The translations under genes were made by a program, and so were the position numbers. The notes under the pieces are model-generated. The model was not told the DNA's origin, did no database searches, and was given only the letters and a program-made list of their open reading frames with translations. Shown here one piece after another: positions 22,210 through 30,670 of a stretch of 64,000 nt of DNA (within the stretch, counting starts at the first letter, position 1; every line of letters starts with the position of its first letter). The stretch spans positions 7,564,001-7,628,000 of the forward strand of contig NZ_JACIBV010000001.1 in assembly GCF_014195505.1 (NCBI RefSeq), written 5' to 3'. This DNA is from Nonomuraea dietziae. GTDB lineage: Bacteria > Actinomycetota > Actinomycetes > Streptosporangiales > Streptosporangiaceae.

Positions 22210-23124
22210 TTACTCCATCGTCGCCACGGCTTCGGCCCCCGCGCCGCTGCCCGCGCCCGGGCCGACGCCGAGAACCGACGCGCCCGGCGGGGCCACGGGC
22301 GGAGCCGCGGTCTTGCGGCTGCGCCTGCTGCGCTTCTCCAGCCAGTTGGCCAGTGCGCTCAGCGCCATGTTGAGACCGATGTAGATGATGCCGATGACGA
22401 TCGCGGCCGGGATCAGCGAGCCGAAGAAGGCCGCGGGCAGGATCTTGAACCCGGTGTTGAGCAGGTCGACGTAGGCGATGATGTAGCCGAGCGCGGTGTC
22501 CTTGAGCAGCACCACCAGCTGGCTGACGATCGCCGGCATCATGGCCGTCACCGCCTGCGGGAGCAGAACCAGGCGCATCACCTGGTTCTTGCGCATGCCG
22601 ACGGAGTAGGCCGCCTCGGACTGCCCCTTCGGCACGGCGCGCACGCCCGCCCTGACCACCTCGGCCAGCACCGAGCCGTTGTAGAGCATCAGGGCGGTGA
22701 CCAGGGCGATGAAGGCGTAGTCGCCGCCACCGAAGAGCGAGGGCGCCAGGTAGAAGATGAAGAAGATCAGCAGCAGCAGCGGGATGCTGCGGAAGATCTC
22801 GACGACCGCTCCTGCCGGGATCCTGATCCACCGGTGGTCGGAGAGCCTGGCCAGGCCGAACACCGCGCCGAAGATCAGCGCGAGGACGGCCGCGACCGCC
22901 GCGGCCCTCAACGTGCCGATCAGGCCGGGGATGATGTAGAACTCCCAGGTCTCGGCCTGGAGGAAGGGCTCCCAGATGCGGCCGTCCCACTGGTTCTTGG
23001 CGTCGAAGCCCGCGTAGATGAGATACAGGACGGTCCCGACCAGCACGACGCCGAGGACGGTCAGCAGGGCGTTGCGGACTTTCGCGCGCGGGCCAGGGGT
23101 GTCGTACAGGACCGAGGTGCTCAT
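22210..23124 (-). CDS. gluD: glutamate-type ABC transporter permease GluD
   Basis: 304-aa inner-membrane permease of the polar amino acid (HAAT) family. An N-terminal helix is followed by the BPD_transp_1 domain with AGVRAVPKGQSEAAYSVGMRKNQVMRLVLLPQA, the EAA loop that contacts the ATPase. The C-terminal ~35 residues are a Gly/Ala/Pro tail beyond the family's normal end. The start overlaps the gluC stop (ATGA). Confidence 0.93.
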   Translation of the reverse strand: MSTSVLYDTPGPRAKVRNALLTVLGVVLVGTVLYLIYAGFDAKNQWDGRIWEPFLQAETWEFYIIPGLIGTLRAAAVAAVLALIFGAVFGLARLSDHRWIRIPAGAVVEIFRSIPLLLLIFFIFYLAPSLFGGGDYAFIALVTALMLYNGSVLAEVVRAGVRAVPKGQSEAAYSVGMRKNQVMRLVLLPQAVTAMMPAIVSQLVVLLKDTALGYIIAYVDLLNTGFKILPAAFFGSLIPAAIVIGIIYIGLNMALSALANWLEKRSRRSRKTAAPPVAPPGASVLGVGPGAGSGAGAEAVATME

Positions 23125-23789
23125 CGGACCACCGCCAGGCGCTGGGAGAGCCAGCCGGTGAAGAAGCCGATGGGCATGGTCAGGATCATGAAGCCCGCCA
23201 CGATGCCCAGGAAGATCGGGATCGAGGCACCGGTGGTGTCAAAGATCTCCTTCATGTTCGCCGCGGACTCGGTGAGGAGCCCGCCCGCCGTGGCGACCGT
23301 CGTGTTCTTGATCATCGCGATGAACACGCTGCCCAGCGGGGCCACCACCGCGCGGAAGGCCTGCGGCAGGATGATCAGCGTGAGCGTCTGGAAGAACGTC
23401 AGGCCGATCGCCCTGGCCGCCTCGGCCTGCCCGGTGGGGACGGTGTTGATACCGGACCGCAGCGCCTCGCAGACGAAGGCCGCGGTGTAGGCCCCCAGGC
23501 CCAGCGACACGATCCAGAACGAGTTGGTGCGCGGCACACCCGAGAAGACCAGTCCGAGCGTGTCGCTCAGGCCCAGCGCGGAAAAGGCCAGCACCAGCGT
23601 CAGCGGCGTGTTCCGTACGACGTTGACGTAGACCGTGCCCGCCGCGCGCAGCACGGGGGTCGGCGAGACGCGCATCGCCACCAGCAGCGTGCCGACGATG
23701 AGTGCGAACACCCCGGCCACGAGGGAGAGCTTGATGTTCTCCAGGAAACCCTCGAGCAGCTGAGGGCCATATGTAATTAGTTCGTCCAT
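23121..23789 (-). CDS. gluC: glutamate-type ABC transporter permease GluC
   Basis: 222-aa permease partner of GluD, with five or six helices and the EAA loop INTVPTGQAEAARAIGLTFFQTLTLIILPQAFR. The ATG at 23789 follows GGTGGAG. Part of gluABCD, with a 4-bp overlap with gluD. Confidence 0.94.
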   Translation of the reverse strand: MDELITYGPQLLEGFLENIKLSLVAGVFALIVGTLLVAMRVSPTPVLRAAGTVYVNVVRNTPLTLVLAFSALGLSDTLGLVFSGVPRTNSFWIVSLGLGAYTAAFVCEALRSGINTVPTGQAEAARAIGLTFFQTLTLIILPQAFRAVVAPLGSVFIAMIKNTTVATAGGLLTESAANMKEIFDTTGASIPIFLGIVAGFMILTMPIGFFTGWLSQRLAVVR

Positions 23790-23849
23790 CGTGCTCCACC
23801 GTCGATATGACAGCGGCGGCCGGGTCACCGGCCGCCGCGTCGTGTCTTC

Positions 23850-24728
23850 CTAGGCGCAACCCTCGGCAGGCGGCGCGCTGTCGGCCAGCTTGAGCCCCTG
23901 AATGCCGCCGAACCACTTCTCGAACAGCTGCTTCATGGTGCCGTTCTGCCACAGCTTCGCCACGGCCGCGTTGGCCGCCTCGCAGGTCTTGGTGTCGCCC
24001 TTCTTCAGGCCGATGCCGTACTTCTCGTCGGTGAAGCCCTGGCCCAGGACCTTGAACTTGCCGCCGGAGGCCGCCGCCTGCTTGGCGAAGCCCGCCAGGA
24101 TCAGGTCGTCGGTGGTCACCGCGTCAAGGTTGCTGCCCTGCAGCTTCTGGATGCACTCGGAGTAGTTGGCCGCGTCGACGGGCGTGGCGTCGATGTCGAG
24201 CTTGCCGTCCGGCGGCGGGTCGGTGATCCGCTTGTAGGAGTTGGAGCCGGACGCCTTGCAGATCTTCTTGCCCTTCAGATCCGTCGGGGCGTTGATCGAG
24301 GTGTCGTCACCGCGCGTCATCACGTCCTGGTGGGCGACGACGTAGGGCCCGCCGAAGGTCACCTTCTGCTTGCGCTCGTCAGTGATGGAGTAGGTGGCGA
24401 AGATGATGTCGACCGTGCCGTTGGCCAGGAAGGGCTCACGGTTGGAAGAGGCGGACTCCTTCCATTCGATCTTGACATCCTTGCCGCCGGCCATCTCCTT
24501 GAGCACGGCCTTGGCGACGTCAACATCGAAGCCCTCGGGCTCCGCGCCCTTCTTCAGACCCAGACTGGGCTGGTCCCACTTGGTGCCGACCACGACGGTG
24601 CCGCCACCCTGCGCCTTCTCGACCACGCTGCCGTAGGTCTGCTCACTGCCGCCGCCGCCGCAGGCCGCCAGGCTGCCTACCAGGACGCCAGCGGCCGCGA
24701 GAGCGGCTCCCGCACGTTGGATTCGCAT
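23850..24728 (-). CDS. gluB: glutamate-binding lipoprotein GluB
   Basis: 292-aa extracytoplasmic substrate-binding lipoprotein. The signal peptide ends at the lipobox LAAC (Cys near residue 23), followed by a SBP_bac_3 domain (KKGAEPEGFDVDVAKAVLKEM; ATYSITDERKQKVTFGGPY). Captures an acidic amino acid, most likely glutamate, for GluCD. ATG 24728 has AGAGGTG 7 nt upstream. Follows gluA by 14 nt. Confidence 0.94.
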   Translation of the reverse strand: MRIQRAGAALAAAGVLVGSLAACGGGGSEQTYGSVVEKAQGGGTVVVGTKWDQPSLGLKKGAEPEGFDVDVAKAVLKEMAGGKDVKIEWKESASSNREPFLANGTVDIIFATYSITDERKQKVTFGGPYVVAHQDVMTRGDDTSINAPTDLKGKKICKASGSNSYKRITDPPPDGKLDIDATPVDAANYSECIQKLQGSNLDAVTTDDLILAGFAKQAAASGGKFKVLGQGFTDEKYGIGLKKGDTKTCEAANAAVAKLWQNGTMKQLFEKWFGGIQGLKLADSAPPAEGCA

Positions 24729-24742
24729 GTGTGACACCTCTT

Positions 24743-25492
24743 CTAATGCGTAAGAATCTTGGAGAGGAAATCCTTGGCCCGTTCGGTGCGGGCGTTGGTG
24801 AAGAACTCGTCAGGGGTGCTCTCCTCGACGATCTGGCCCTCGGCCATGAACACCACCCGGTTGGCCGCCTTCCGGGCGAAGCCCATCTCGTGCGTGACGA
24901 CCACCATGGTCATCCCGTCACGAGCGAGGGCCACCATGACGTCGAGCACCTCCTGAACCATCTCAGGGTCGAGCGCGGAGGTGGGCTCGTCAAAAAGGAT
25001 CATCTTGGGGTCCATCGCGAGCGCCCTGGCGATCGCGACGCGCTGCTGCTGTCCGCCGGACAGCTGGGCGGGGTACTTGTCCGCCTGCGCGGCGATGCCC
25101 ACGCGTTCGAGCAGCTCCATGGCCCGCGCGTTGGCCTTGTCCCTGGCGATGCCTCGCACCTTGACCGGGCCCAGCGTCACGTTCTCGCGGATGGTCTTGT
25201 GCGCGAAGAGGTTGAAGGACTGGAAGACCATGCCGACCTCGGAGCGCAGCGCGGCCAGCGCCTTGCCCTCGGCGGGCAGGGGTCTGCCGTCGAAGACGAT
25301 CTGGCCGCCGTCGATGGTCTCCAGTCTGTTGATCGCCCTGCACAGCGTGGACTTGCCACCGCCTGAAGGACCGATCACGACCAGGACCTCGCCGCGGGAG
25401 ACGGTCAGGTTGATGTCCTTCAGAACGTGCAACGCCCCGAAGTGCTTATTGACGTTCTCCAGCTTGACCAGCGGAGTCGAGTGGTCCGTCAT
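24743..25492 (-). CDS. gluA: glutamate ABC transporter ATP-binding protein GluA
   Basis: 249-aa ABC ATPase: Walker A GPSGGGKST, signature LSGGQQQR, Walker B MILFDEPTSALD and the H-loop His in VVVTHEMG. First gene of the gluA-B-C-D operon. No ribosome site precedes ATG 25492, but TACGTT lies 7 nt upstream with GTGACC 17 nt further, a good leaderless promoter arrangement. Confidence 0.95.
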   Translation of the reverse strand: MTDHSTPLVKLENVNKHFGALHVLKDINLTVSRGEVLVVIGPSGGGKSTLCRAINRLETIDGGQIVFDGRPLPAEGKALAALRSEVGMVFQSFNLFAHKTIRENVTLGPVKVRGIARDKANARAMELLERVGIAAQADKYPAQLSGGQQQRVAIARALAMDPKMILFDEPTSALDPEMVQEVLDVMVALARDGMTMVVVTHEMGFARKAANRVVFMAEGQIVEESTPDEFFTNARTERAKDFLSKILTH

Positions 25493-25616
25493 GGATGACA
25501 ACGTAGAGGGGTGAGATGCACCGGTCACTAACCGGGCGGTACCGATCCGATCACGGCAGCCTCATTTTACCCTCGGGCGCAAGTGTTGCACGGGAACGCC
25601 TACCCTTGAGAGTGCC

Positions 25617-27089
25617 ATGAGGACCTATCAGGTGCGCACCTACGGGTGCCAGATGAACGTGCACGACTCCGAGCGCCTCTCGGGCCTGCTGGAGGACGCC
25701 GGCTACGTGCCCGCTCCCGACGGCGAGACCGCTGACGTGGTCGTGTTCAACACGTGCGCCGTCCGCGAGAACGCCGACAACCGCCTCTACGGCAACCTCG
25801 GCCATCTGCGGCCCGCCAAGGTGAAGAACCCCGACATGCAGATCGCCGTCGGCGGCTGCCTCGCCCAGAAGGACCAGGGCGAGATCGTCCGCAAGGCGCC
25901 GTGGGTCGACGTGGTCTTCGGCACCCACAACATCGGCTCGCTGCCGGTGCTCCTGGAGCGGGCCCGCATCGCCGGCGAGGCGCAGGTCGAGCTCAAGGAG
26001 TCGCTCGAGGTCTTCCCCTCGACGCTGCCCACCAAGCGCGAGTCGCCGTACGCGGCGTGGGTGTCGGTCTCGGTCGGCTGCAACAACACCTGCACCTTCT
26101 GCATCGTGCCCGCGCTGCGCGGCAAGGAGAAGGACAGGCGCCCAGGCGACGTGCTGGCCGAGGTCCAGGCGCTGGTCCAGCAGGGCGTCCTCGAGGTCAC
26201 CCTCCTCGGGCAGAACGTCAACACCTACGGCGTCGAGTTCGGCGACCGGCTGGCCTTCGGCAAGCTGCTGCGCGCGTGCGGCGACATCGAGGGCCTCGAG
26301 CGCGTCCGCTTCACCTCGCCGCACCCCGCGGCCTTCACCGACGACGTCATCGCCGCCATGGCCGAGACGCCCAACGTGATGCACCAGCTCCACATGCCGC
26401 TCCAGTCGGGCTCCGACCGGGTGCTGAAGGCCATGCGCCGCTCGTACAGGGCAGAGCGCTACCTCGGCATCATCGAGCGGGTCCGCGCGGCCATGCCCGA
26501 CGCGGCCATCTCCACCGACATCATCGTCGGCTTCCCCGGCGAGACCGAGGAGGACTTCCAGGCCACCCTCGACGTGGTGCGCCAGAGCCGCTTCGCCAAC
26601 GCCTTCACCTTCCAGTACTCCATCCGCCCAGGCACCCCCGCCGCCACCATGGCCGACCAGGTGCCGAAGGGGGTCGTCCAGGAGCGCTACGAGCGGCTGG
26701 TCGCGCTCCAGGAGGAGATCTCGTGGGAGGAGAACAAGAAGCAGGTGGGCCGCACTCTCGAGGTGCTGGTCGCCGAGGGTGAGGGCCGCAAGGACGAGGC
26801 CACGCGACGCCTGTCCGGACGGGCCGCCGACAACAGGCTCGTGCACTTCGCGGTGGGCGACGAGACGCCCAGGCCGGGCGACATGGTGACCGTCGAGGTC
26901 ACCTACGCGGCCCCGCACCACCTGGTCGCCGACCGCGCCCTCGGCCTGCGCCGCACCCGCGCGGGCGACGCGTGGCAGGCCCGCCAGGGCGCTCCCGCCC
27001 AGGCCAAGGGCGTCTCGCTCGGCATGCCCTCCATCGGCCGCCCCGCGCCCCTGCCCGTCGAGCCCTCCGGCTGCGCCGTCACCTCGTAG
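25617..27089 (+). CDS. miaB: tRNA-2-methylthio-N6-isopentenyladenosine synthase MiaB
   Basis: 490-aa radical-SAM methylthiotransferase that adds the 2-methylthio group to i6A37 of tRNAs. UPF0004 domain with CQMN, NTCAVRENAD and GGCLAQ cysteines (second Fe-S cluster), radical-SAM motif GCNNTCTFCIVP, and C-terminal TRAM domain. Partner enzyme MiaA lies further along this window. The last ~40 residues are an Ala/Pro-rich tail, and the final 22 bases, including the stop codon, seed the tandem repeat that follows. Confidence 0.98.
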   Translation: MRTYQVRTYGCQMNVHDSERLSGLLEDAGYVPAPDGETADVVVFNTCAVRENADNRLYGNLGHLRPAKVKNPDMQIAVGGCLAQKDQGEIVRKAPWVDVVFGTHNIGSLPVLLERARIAGEAQVELKESLEVFPSTLPTKRESPYAAWVSVSVGCNNTCTFCIVPALRGKEKDRRPGDVLAEVQALVQQGVLEVTLLGQNVNTYGVEFGDRLAFGKLLRACGDIEGLERVRFTSPHPAAFTDDVIAAMAETPNVMHQLHMPLQSGSDRVLKAMRRSYRAERYLGIIERVRAAMPDAAISTDIIVGFPGETEEDFQATLDVVRQSRFANAFTFQYSIRPGTPAATMADQVPKGVVQERYERLVALQEEISWEENKKQVGRTLEVLVAEGEGRKDEATRRLSGRAADNRLVHFAVGDETPRPGDMVTVEVTYAAPHHLVADRALGLRRTRAGDAWQARQGAPAQAKGVSLGMPSIGRPAPLPVEPSGCAVTS

Positions 27090-27310
27090 GGGACGCCCAT
27101 CACCTTCGCGTGGACGCCCGTCACCCTCGCGTGGACGCGCGGCCGCTTGGTGAGGGGCGCGCGTCATCTCCGCGAGGAGATGCGGGTCACTTCGTGAGGA
27201 CGCGTCGTGGGCTTGCGAGGATGTCCCCGTCGTCTCGCGAGGGTGTCCTGGTGTCTCGTGAAGGCTGCCGCGGGTTTCCCGGGAGGCTGCGCCGTCATCT
27301 CGTGAGGTCG
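27069..27310. repeat. ~21-bp degenerate tandem repeat seeded by the miaB 3' end
   Basis: The end of miaB, GGCTGCGCCGTCACCTCGTA (27069-27088), is followed by about ten variants with TC(G/C)(T/C)G(A/T)GG-like cores at 21-22 bp spacing. The last copy, GGCTGCGCCGTCATCTCGTG (27285-27304), is almost identical to the first and overlaps the end of the convergent gene. Confidence 0.8.
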
Positions 27311-27807
27311 TCGAGGACCTCGTAGCAGTAGTCGCGCCGTAGGTCCTTGAAGGTCGCGCACGGGTCGGGCAGCGGGCGCTGCGCCCGTGGCTCGACCGGA
27401 CGCGCGCTCGTGCTGCCCGGAGTGCGCGCCGTCGAGGGTCTGCGCGCCGTCGGAGCCGTGGCCTGCCCGTGGTCGCCCGCCGTCCTGCGCGGCGAGGGCG
27501 CCGTCCGGTACGGCGGAGCGGGCACCGGTCTGACCCACCCGCTGCCCCGGGCCTGAGGCGGCACGAGCCTCGCCGCCTCCACGGAAGTTGATATTTCCGG
27601 ACCAGGGGTAAGCGCCCTTATCTGCGCAGTCTCCGAAATCCTCGGACGATCATCGAAAATCCCGGAAAACGCCAGGAAAACGCCTAGTCCGGCGGTGCCC
27701 AGAACCCCGGCCACGCCCGCCACAGGAACCGCCCTGGTCCGCCAACCTGGGCGTATGGGTCCAAGAGTAGACAAGTCGTGATTCCTTCGTGATTGGTGTG
27801 CGGGCAT
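27295..27807 (-). CDS. membrane-anchored hypothetical protein
   Basis: About 170 aa with one transmembrane helix (VAGVAGVLGTAGLGVFLAFSGIF, roughly residues 32-54) after a short basic N terminus, then an Arg/Pro/Thr-rich disordered region and a compact C-terminal end CATFKDLRRDYCYEVLDDLTR containing two cysteines. ATG 27807 has AGGAG just upstream; TTG 27774 with GAAGGA at 8 nt is an alternative. Divergent from another single-helix low-complexity protein. No family recognised. Confidence 0.6.
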   Translation of the reverse strand: MPAHQSRRNHDLSTLGPIRPGWRTRAVPVAGVAGVLGTAGLGVFLAFSGIFDDRPRISETAQIRALTPGPEISTSVEAARLVPPQARGSGWVRPVPAPPYRTAPSPRRTAGDHGQATAPTARRPSTARTPGSTSARPVEPRAQRPLPDPCATFKDLRRDYCYEVLDDLTR

Positions 27808-27887
27808 TCCACTCCTGCGGTTAGTGTGGTCCATCGCCCGCGGAAGCCATCGCGTTTCCCCCCGATACGACCGCAGGGAGTTCTCTC

Positions 27888-28463
27888 ATGCACGGGCACG
27901 TCCCCTCACCGACGGGCCAGCCTGATCAGGATCGCCTGGAGATCCTTTCCGGGCCTGGTCAGGATCGCCGACCGCGAAGGAACAGCAAGCCCCTCGTCAT
28001 CGCCGCCTCGGCGCTCGTCGCCCTGCTGGTGGCAGGCGGCGTCGGCTTCACGCTCCTGGGCGACGACAGGGCTCAGGGCGGCCCTGCCTCCCGGACCAGT
28101 GAGCAGGCCCAGCAGCCAGGGTCCGGATCGGAGTCCGGATCCGAGAACGAGGACGACTCGGGCCCCGGCGAGGACCTCGGCGACTCGGGAGAGTCCGCGG
28201 AGGGCGAAGCGCTGCCTGTCGAGAGCGGTGAATCGGCCGAGGGCGACGCCGTCCAAGCCGATCCTCCCGCCGACTCCGACCCTGACTCTGACTCTGACAG
28301 AGGGGCCGCGGGCCAGGCCACCGGCAGTGACGGCTCCTCCTCGAAGAACACGTCCAAGGACACATCGAAGGACACCTCCAAGGAGCAGCAGAGCGCGGGG
28401 GGCGGTCCGGCCGACGGTCCCGCGGGCGAGGTCGCGGGCCAGTGCGCGGCTGACGGCTGCTGA
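27888..28463 (+). CDS. single-pass membrane protein with an acidic Ser-rich tail
   Basis: 191 aa: cytoplasmic basic segment, one transmembrane helix (PLVIAASALVALLVAGGVGFTLL, about residues 35-57), then a ~110-residue Ser/Asp/Glu/Gly-rich outside tail with GSESGSE and three TSKD(T/E) repeats, ending CAADGC. GGGAG precedes the ATG. The build suggests a cell-surface or wall-spanning linker. No family recognised. Confidence 0.65.
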   Translation: MHGHVPSPTGQPDQDRLEILSGPGQDRRPRRNSKPLVIAASALVALLVAGGVGFTLLGDDRAQGGPASRTSEQAQQPGSGSESGSENEDDSGPGEDLGDSGESAEGEALPVESGESAEGDAVQADPPADSDPDSDSDRGAAGQATGSDGSSSKNTSKDTSKDTSKEQQSAGGGPADGPAGEVAGQCAADGC

Positions 28464-28620
28464 GGCCGTAAGGGCGGCGGCTCAGGTTCGCCCCGCGGAG
28501 GTCGCGCTCGGGTATCGGGTGACTCCCGGGCCGTGGGCGGCTCCCGAGCGGTGGGTGGCTCCCGGGTATGCGAGCCGATTGGACCTTCAGCGCCCGGCGG
28601 TCGCGCCGTAGGGTCCCCGC

Positions 28621-29352
28621 ATGACCACCGAGACAGCCACCCGCCTGCGCGACCTCCACACCAGGACGAGCCCGCTCATCCTGCCCAACGTCTGGGACGC
28701 CGCCTCCGCCAGAGCCGTGGAGGCGGCGGGCTTCCCCGTCGTGGCCACCGGCAGCTCGGCGATGGCGGCCGTGCTCGGCTACGAGGACGGCGAGCACACC
28801 CCGCCGGCAGAGATGCTCGCGGCGGTGGCCAGGATCGTGCGGGCGGTCGGCGTCCCCGTGACCGCCGACATGGAGCGCGGCTACGGTCTCAAGCCCGCCG
28901 AGCTGGTCGAGCGCCTGCTGGAGGCGGGCGCCTCCGGCTGCAACCTCGAGGACTCGGGCCGCGACGGCCTCATCGACAGGGAGGAGCAGGCCGACTTCCT
29001 CGCCGCCGTCAGGGCGGCGGCAGGTGCCGACCTGGTCGTCAACGCCCGTGTCGACACCTACGTCGCCGGAGACCGCACCACCGCGGACGCGCTGATCAGA
29101 GGCCGCCGCTACCTCGAGGCGGGCGCCGACTGCGTCTACCCGATCGGCCTGGCCGACGCCGAGGAGATCGGGGCGCTGGCCGCCCAACTGCCGATCAACG
29201 TGCTGTTCCGGCCCGGCGCCCCTTCGCTGGAGGAGCTGGCCGCGCTCGGCGTCGTCAGGGTCAGCTACGGCCACGGCCTGCATAAGGCGGCCCACACCTA
29301 CGCCGAGGGCCTGTTCGCCGCGGTCCGCGAGGGCCGCAACCCCTACCAGTAG
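28621..29352 (+). CDS. isocitrate lyase/PEP mutase superfamily protein
   Basis: 243-aa (β/α)8 enzyme of the PEP mutase/isocitrate lyase superfamily: LPNVWDAASARAVEAAGFPVVATGSSAMA, VPVTADMERGYG (metal-binding Asp/Glu) and GCNLEDSG. It lacks the KKCGH motif of isocitrate lyase, so it is more like oxaloacetate/2-methylisocitrate-type C-C lyases of unknown substrate. TAGGGT lies 6 nt before the ATG (leaderless). Confidence 0.87.
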   Translation: MTTETATRLRDLHTRTSPLILPNVWDAASARAVEAAGFPVVATGSSAMAAVLGYEDGEHTPPAEMLAAVARIVRAVGVPVTADMERGYGLKPAELVERLLEAGASGCNLEDSGRDGLIDREEQADFLAAVRAAAGADLVVNARVDTYVAGDRTTADALIRGRRYLEAGADCVYPIGLADAEEIGALAAQLPINVLFRPGAPSLEELAALGVVRVSYGHGLHKAAHTYAEGLFAAVREGRNPYQ

Positions 29353-29370
29353 GAAGCCACCCGCCGTGGG

Positions 29371-29460
29371 GCCGTGCGCCTTGGCGGCAGGAGGGCGCTC
29401 GCTCGGGAGGCCGTGCGCCTTGGCGGCAGGAGGGCGCTCGCTCGGGAGGTCGTGCGCCTT
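29371..29460. repeat. 39-bp tandem repeat downstream of the PEP-mutase-like gene
   Basis: Two identical 39-bp copies (29371-29409 and 29410-29448, starting GCCGTGCGCCTTGGCGGCAG), then a truncated third. They begin 18 bp after the stop codon. The rest of the gap to 29605 shows nothing else. Confidence 0.95.
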
Positions 29461-29605
29461 GTAGGTGGCCGCTTCCGGTGATGGAGGTCGCCCGCCGAGG
29501 GGCTGGGAGACCTGCCGGTAGGGGCGGCCGGGAGCGGTGGCCTCAGCCCGTGCTGGTGTGGGCGCTCGCGGTTGGGGGAGGTGGCGGCTCGGTTAGCCTG
29601 GGCGG

Positions 29606-30544
29606 ATGCTTGTCGCCGCGGCCGTGTGCCCGCATCCCCCGCTGATCGTGCCCGAGCTCGCGGGGGCCGCCGCGCCCGAGCTCGACGGCCTGCGCGCCGC
29701 CTGCGCCGCCGCGATCGGGGCGGTGCTCGCCGTGGATCACGACCTGCTCGTCGTCGTCGGCTCCGACGAGCGGACCCGGGCGTACGGCGGGCAGGCCGCG
29801 GGCACGCTCGGCCCGTGGGGCGTCGATGTCAGGGTGGGCGAGGGCGAGCCCGTCCTGCCACTGTCGCTGACGATCGGCCGCTGGCTCCTGGCCAGGCAAC
29901 CGAACACGGAAGCGGCTGGCGACCCGATCAGCCAACCGATGACCGGAGCGCCCGGCGAACCGACCAGCGAAGCGGCCGGCGAACCGAACGCCGGAGCGCC
30001 GGGCGAACCGGTCAGCCAACCGACGACCGGAGCGCCGGGCGAACCGATCAGCCAACCGACGACCGGAGCGCCCGGCGAACCGACCAGCGAACCGACCAGC
30101 GAACCGACTGGCGGAACGGCCGGCGGAAGGGGTGGTACAGCAGCGGCCGGGCGGGGTCTGATGTTCCAGGGTGTGGCGTCGGACGCGAGCGTCGCCGAGT
30201 GCCTGGCTCTGGGCGCGGAGCTGGTCCAGGGGCGAAGGACCGCGCTGCTGGTCATGGGTGACGGCTCGGCCTGCCTCACCGAGAAGTCGCCCGGCTACCT
30301 CCATCCGGCCGCCGTCCCGTACAACGAAGAGATCGTGAGGGCGCTGGCCGAGGCCGACACGGGGGCGCTGGCCGCGATGGACCCCGCCGAGGCAGCCGCG
30401 CTCTGGGTGGCGGGCAGGGCCGCGTTGCAGGTGCTGGCGGGCGCGGCCGAGGGCGCCGCGCTGCGGCCCGCCCTGCTGGACGAGTCCTCTCCTTACGGAG
30501 TGGGATACTTCGTGGCCACCTGGCTCGAAGGCCGGGCTCCCTGA
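29606..30544 (+). CDS. class III extradiol dioxygenase-like (LigB/MEMO fold) protein with a repeat insert
   Basis: 312 aa. The N terminus VAAAVCPHPPLIVPELAG and C-terminal LLDESSPYGVGYFVATW match the actinobacterial LigB-like protein usually found near miaA/dapF. The metal site and reaction are not established. Residues ~100-173 are a GEPxSQPTTGAP-type repeat (12 residues, 36 bp) splitting the domain; removing it restores the usual ~240 aa size. TAGCCT lies 6 nt before the ATG, suggesting a leaderless mRNA. The gene's last 48 bp, with the stop, are tandemly triplicated. Confidence 0.82.
   Translation: MLVAAAVCPHPPLIVPELAGAAAPELDGLRAACAAAIGAVLAVDHDLLVVVGSDERTRAYGGQAAGTLGPWGVDVRVGEGEPVLPLSLTIGRWLLARQPNTEAAGDPISQPMTGAPGEPTSEAAGEPNAGAPGEPVSQPTTGAPGEPISQPTTGAPGEPTSEPTSEPTGGTAGGRGGTAAAGRGLMFQGVASDASVAECLALGAELVQGRRTALLVMGDGSACLTEKSPGYLHPAAVPYNEEIVRALAEADTGALAAMDPAEAAALWVAGRAALQVLAGAAEGAALRPALLDESSPYGVGYFVATWLEGRAP
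29905..30120. repeat. 36-bp in-frame minisatellite in the dioxygenase-like gene
   Basis: Units such as GGCGAACCGATCAGCCAACC plus GACGACCGGAGCGCCG recur about five times, encoding GEP-ISQ-PTT-GAP. Copies at the edges are shorter or diverged. Confidence 0.9.
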
Positions 30545-30670
30545 CGGCGGGCGCGGAGTGGGATACTTCGTGGCGACCTGGCTCGAAGGCCGGGCTCCCT
30601 GACGGTGGGCGAGGAGTGGGGTGCTTCGTGGCTACCTGGCTCGATAGCCGGGCTCCCTGACGGCGGGCGC
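30497..30670. repeat. 58-bp tandem triplication spanning a stop codon
   Basis: Three copies at 30497, 30555 and 30613, each starting GGAGTGGG and containing the last codons plus TGA of the dioxygenase-like gene. 58 is not a multiple of 3. The array ends exactly where the convergent rnz stop codon begins. Confidence 0.97.
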
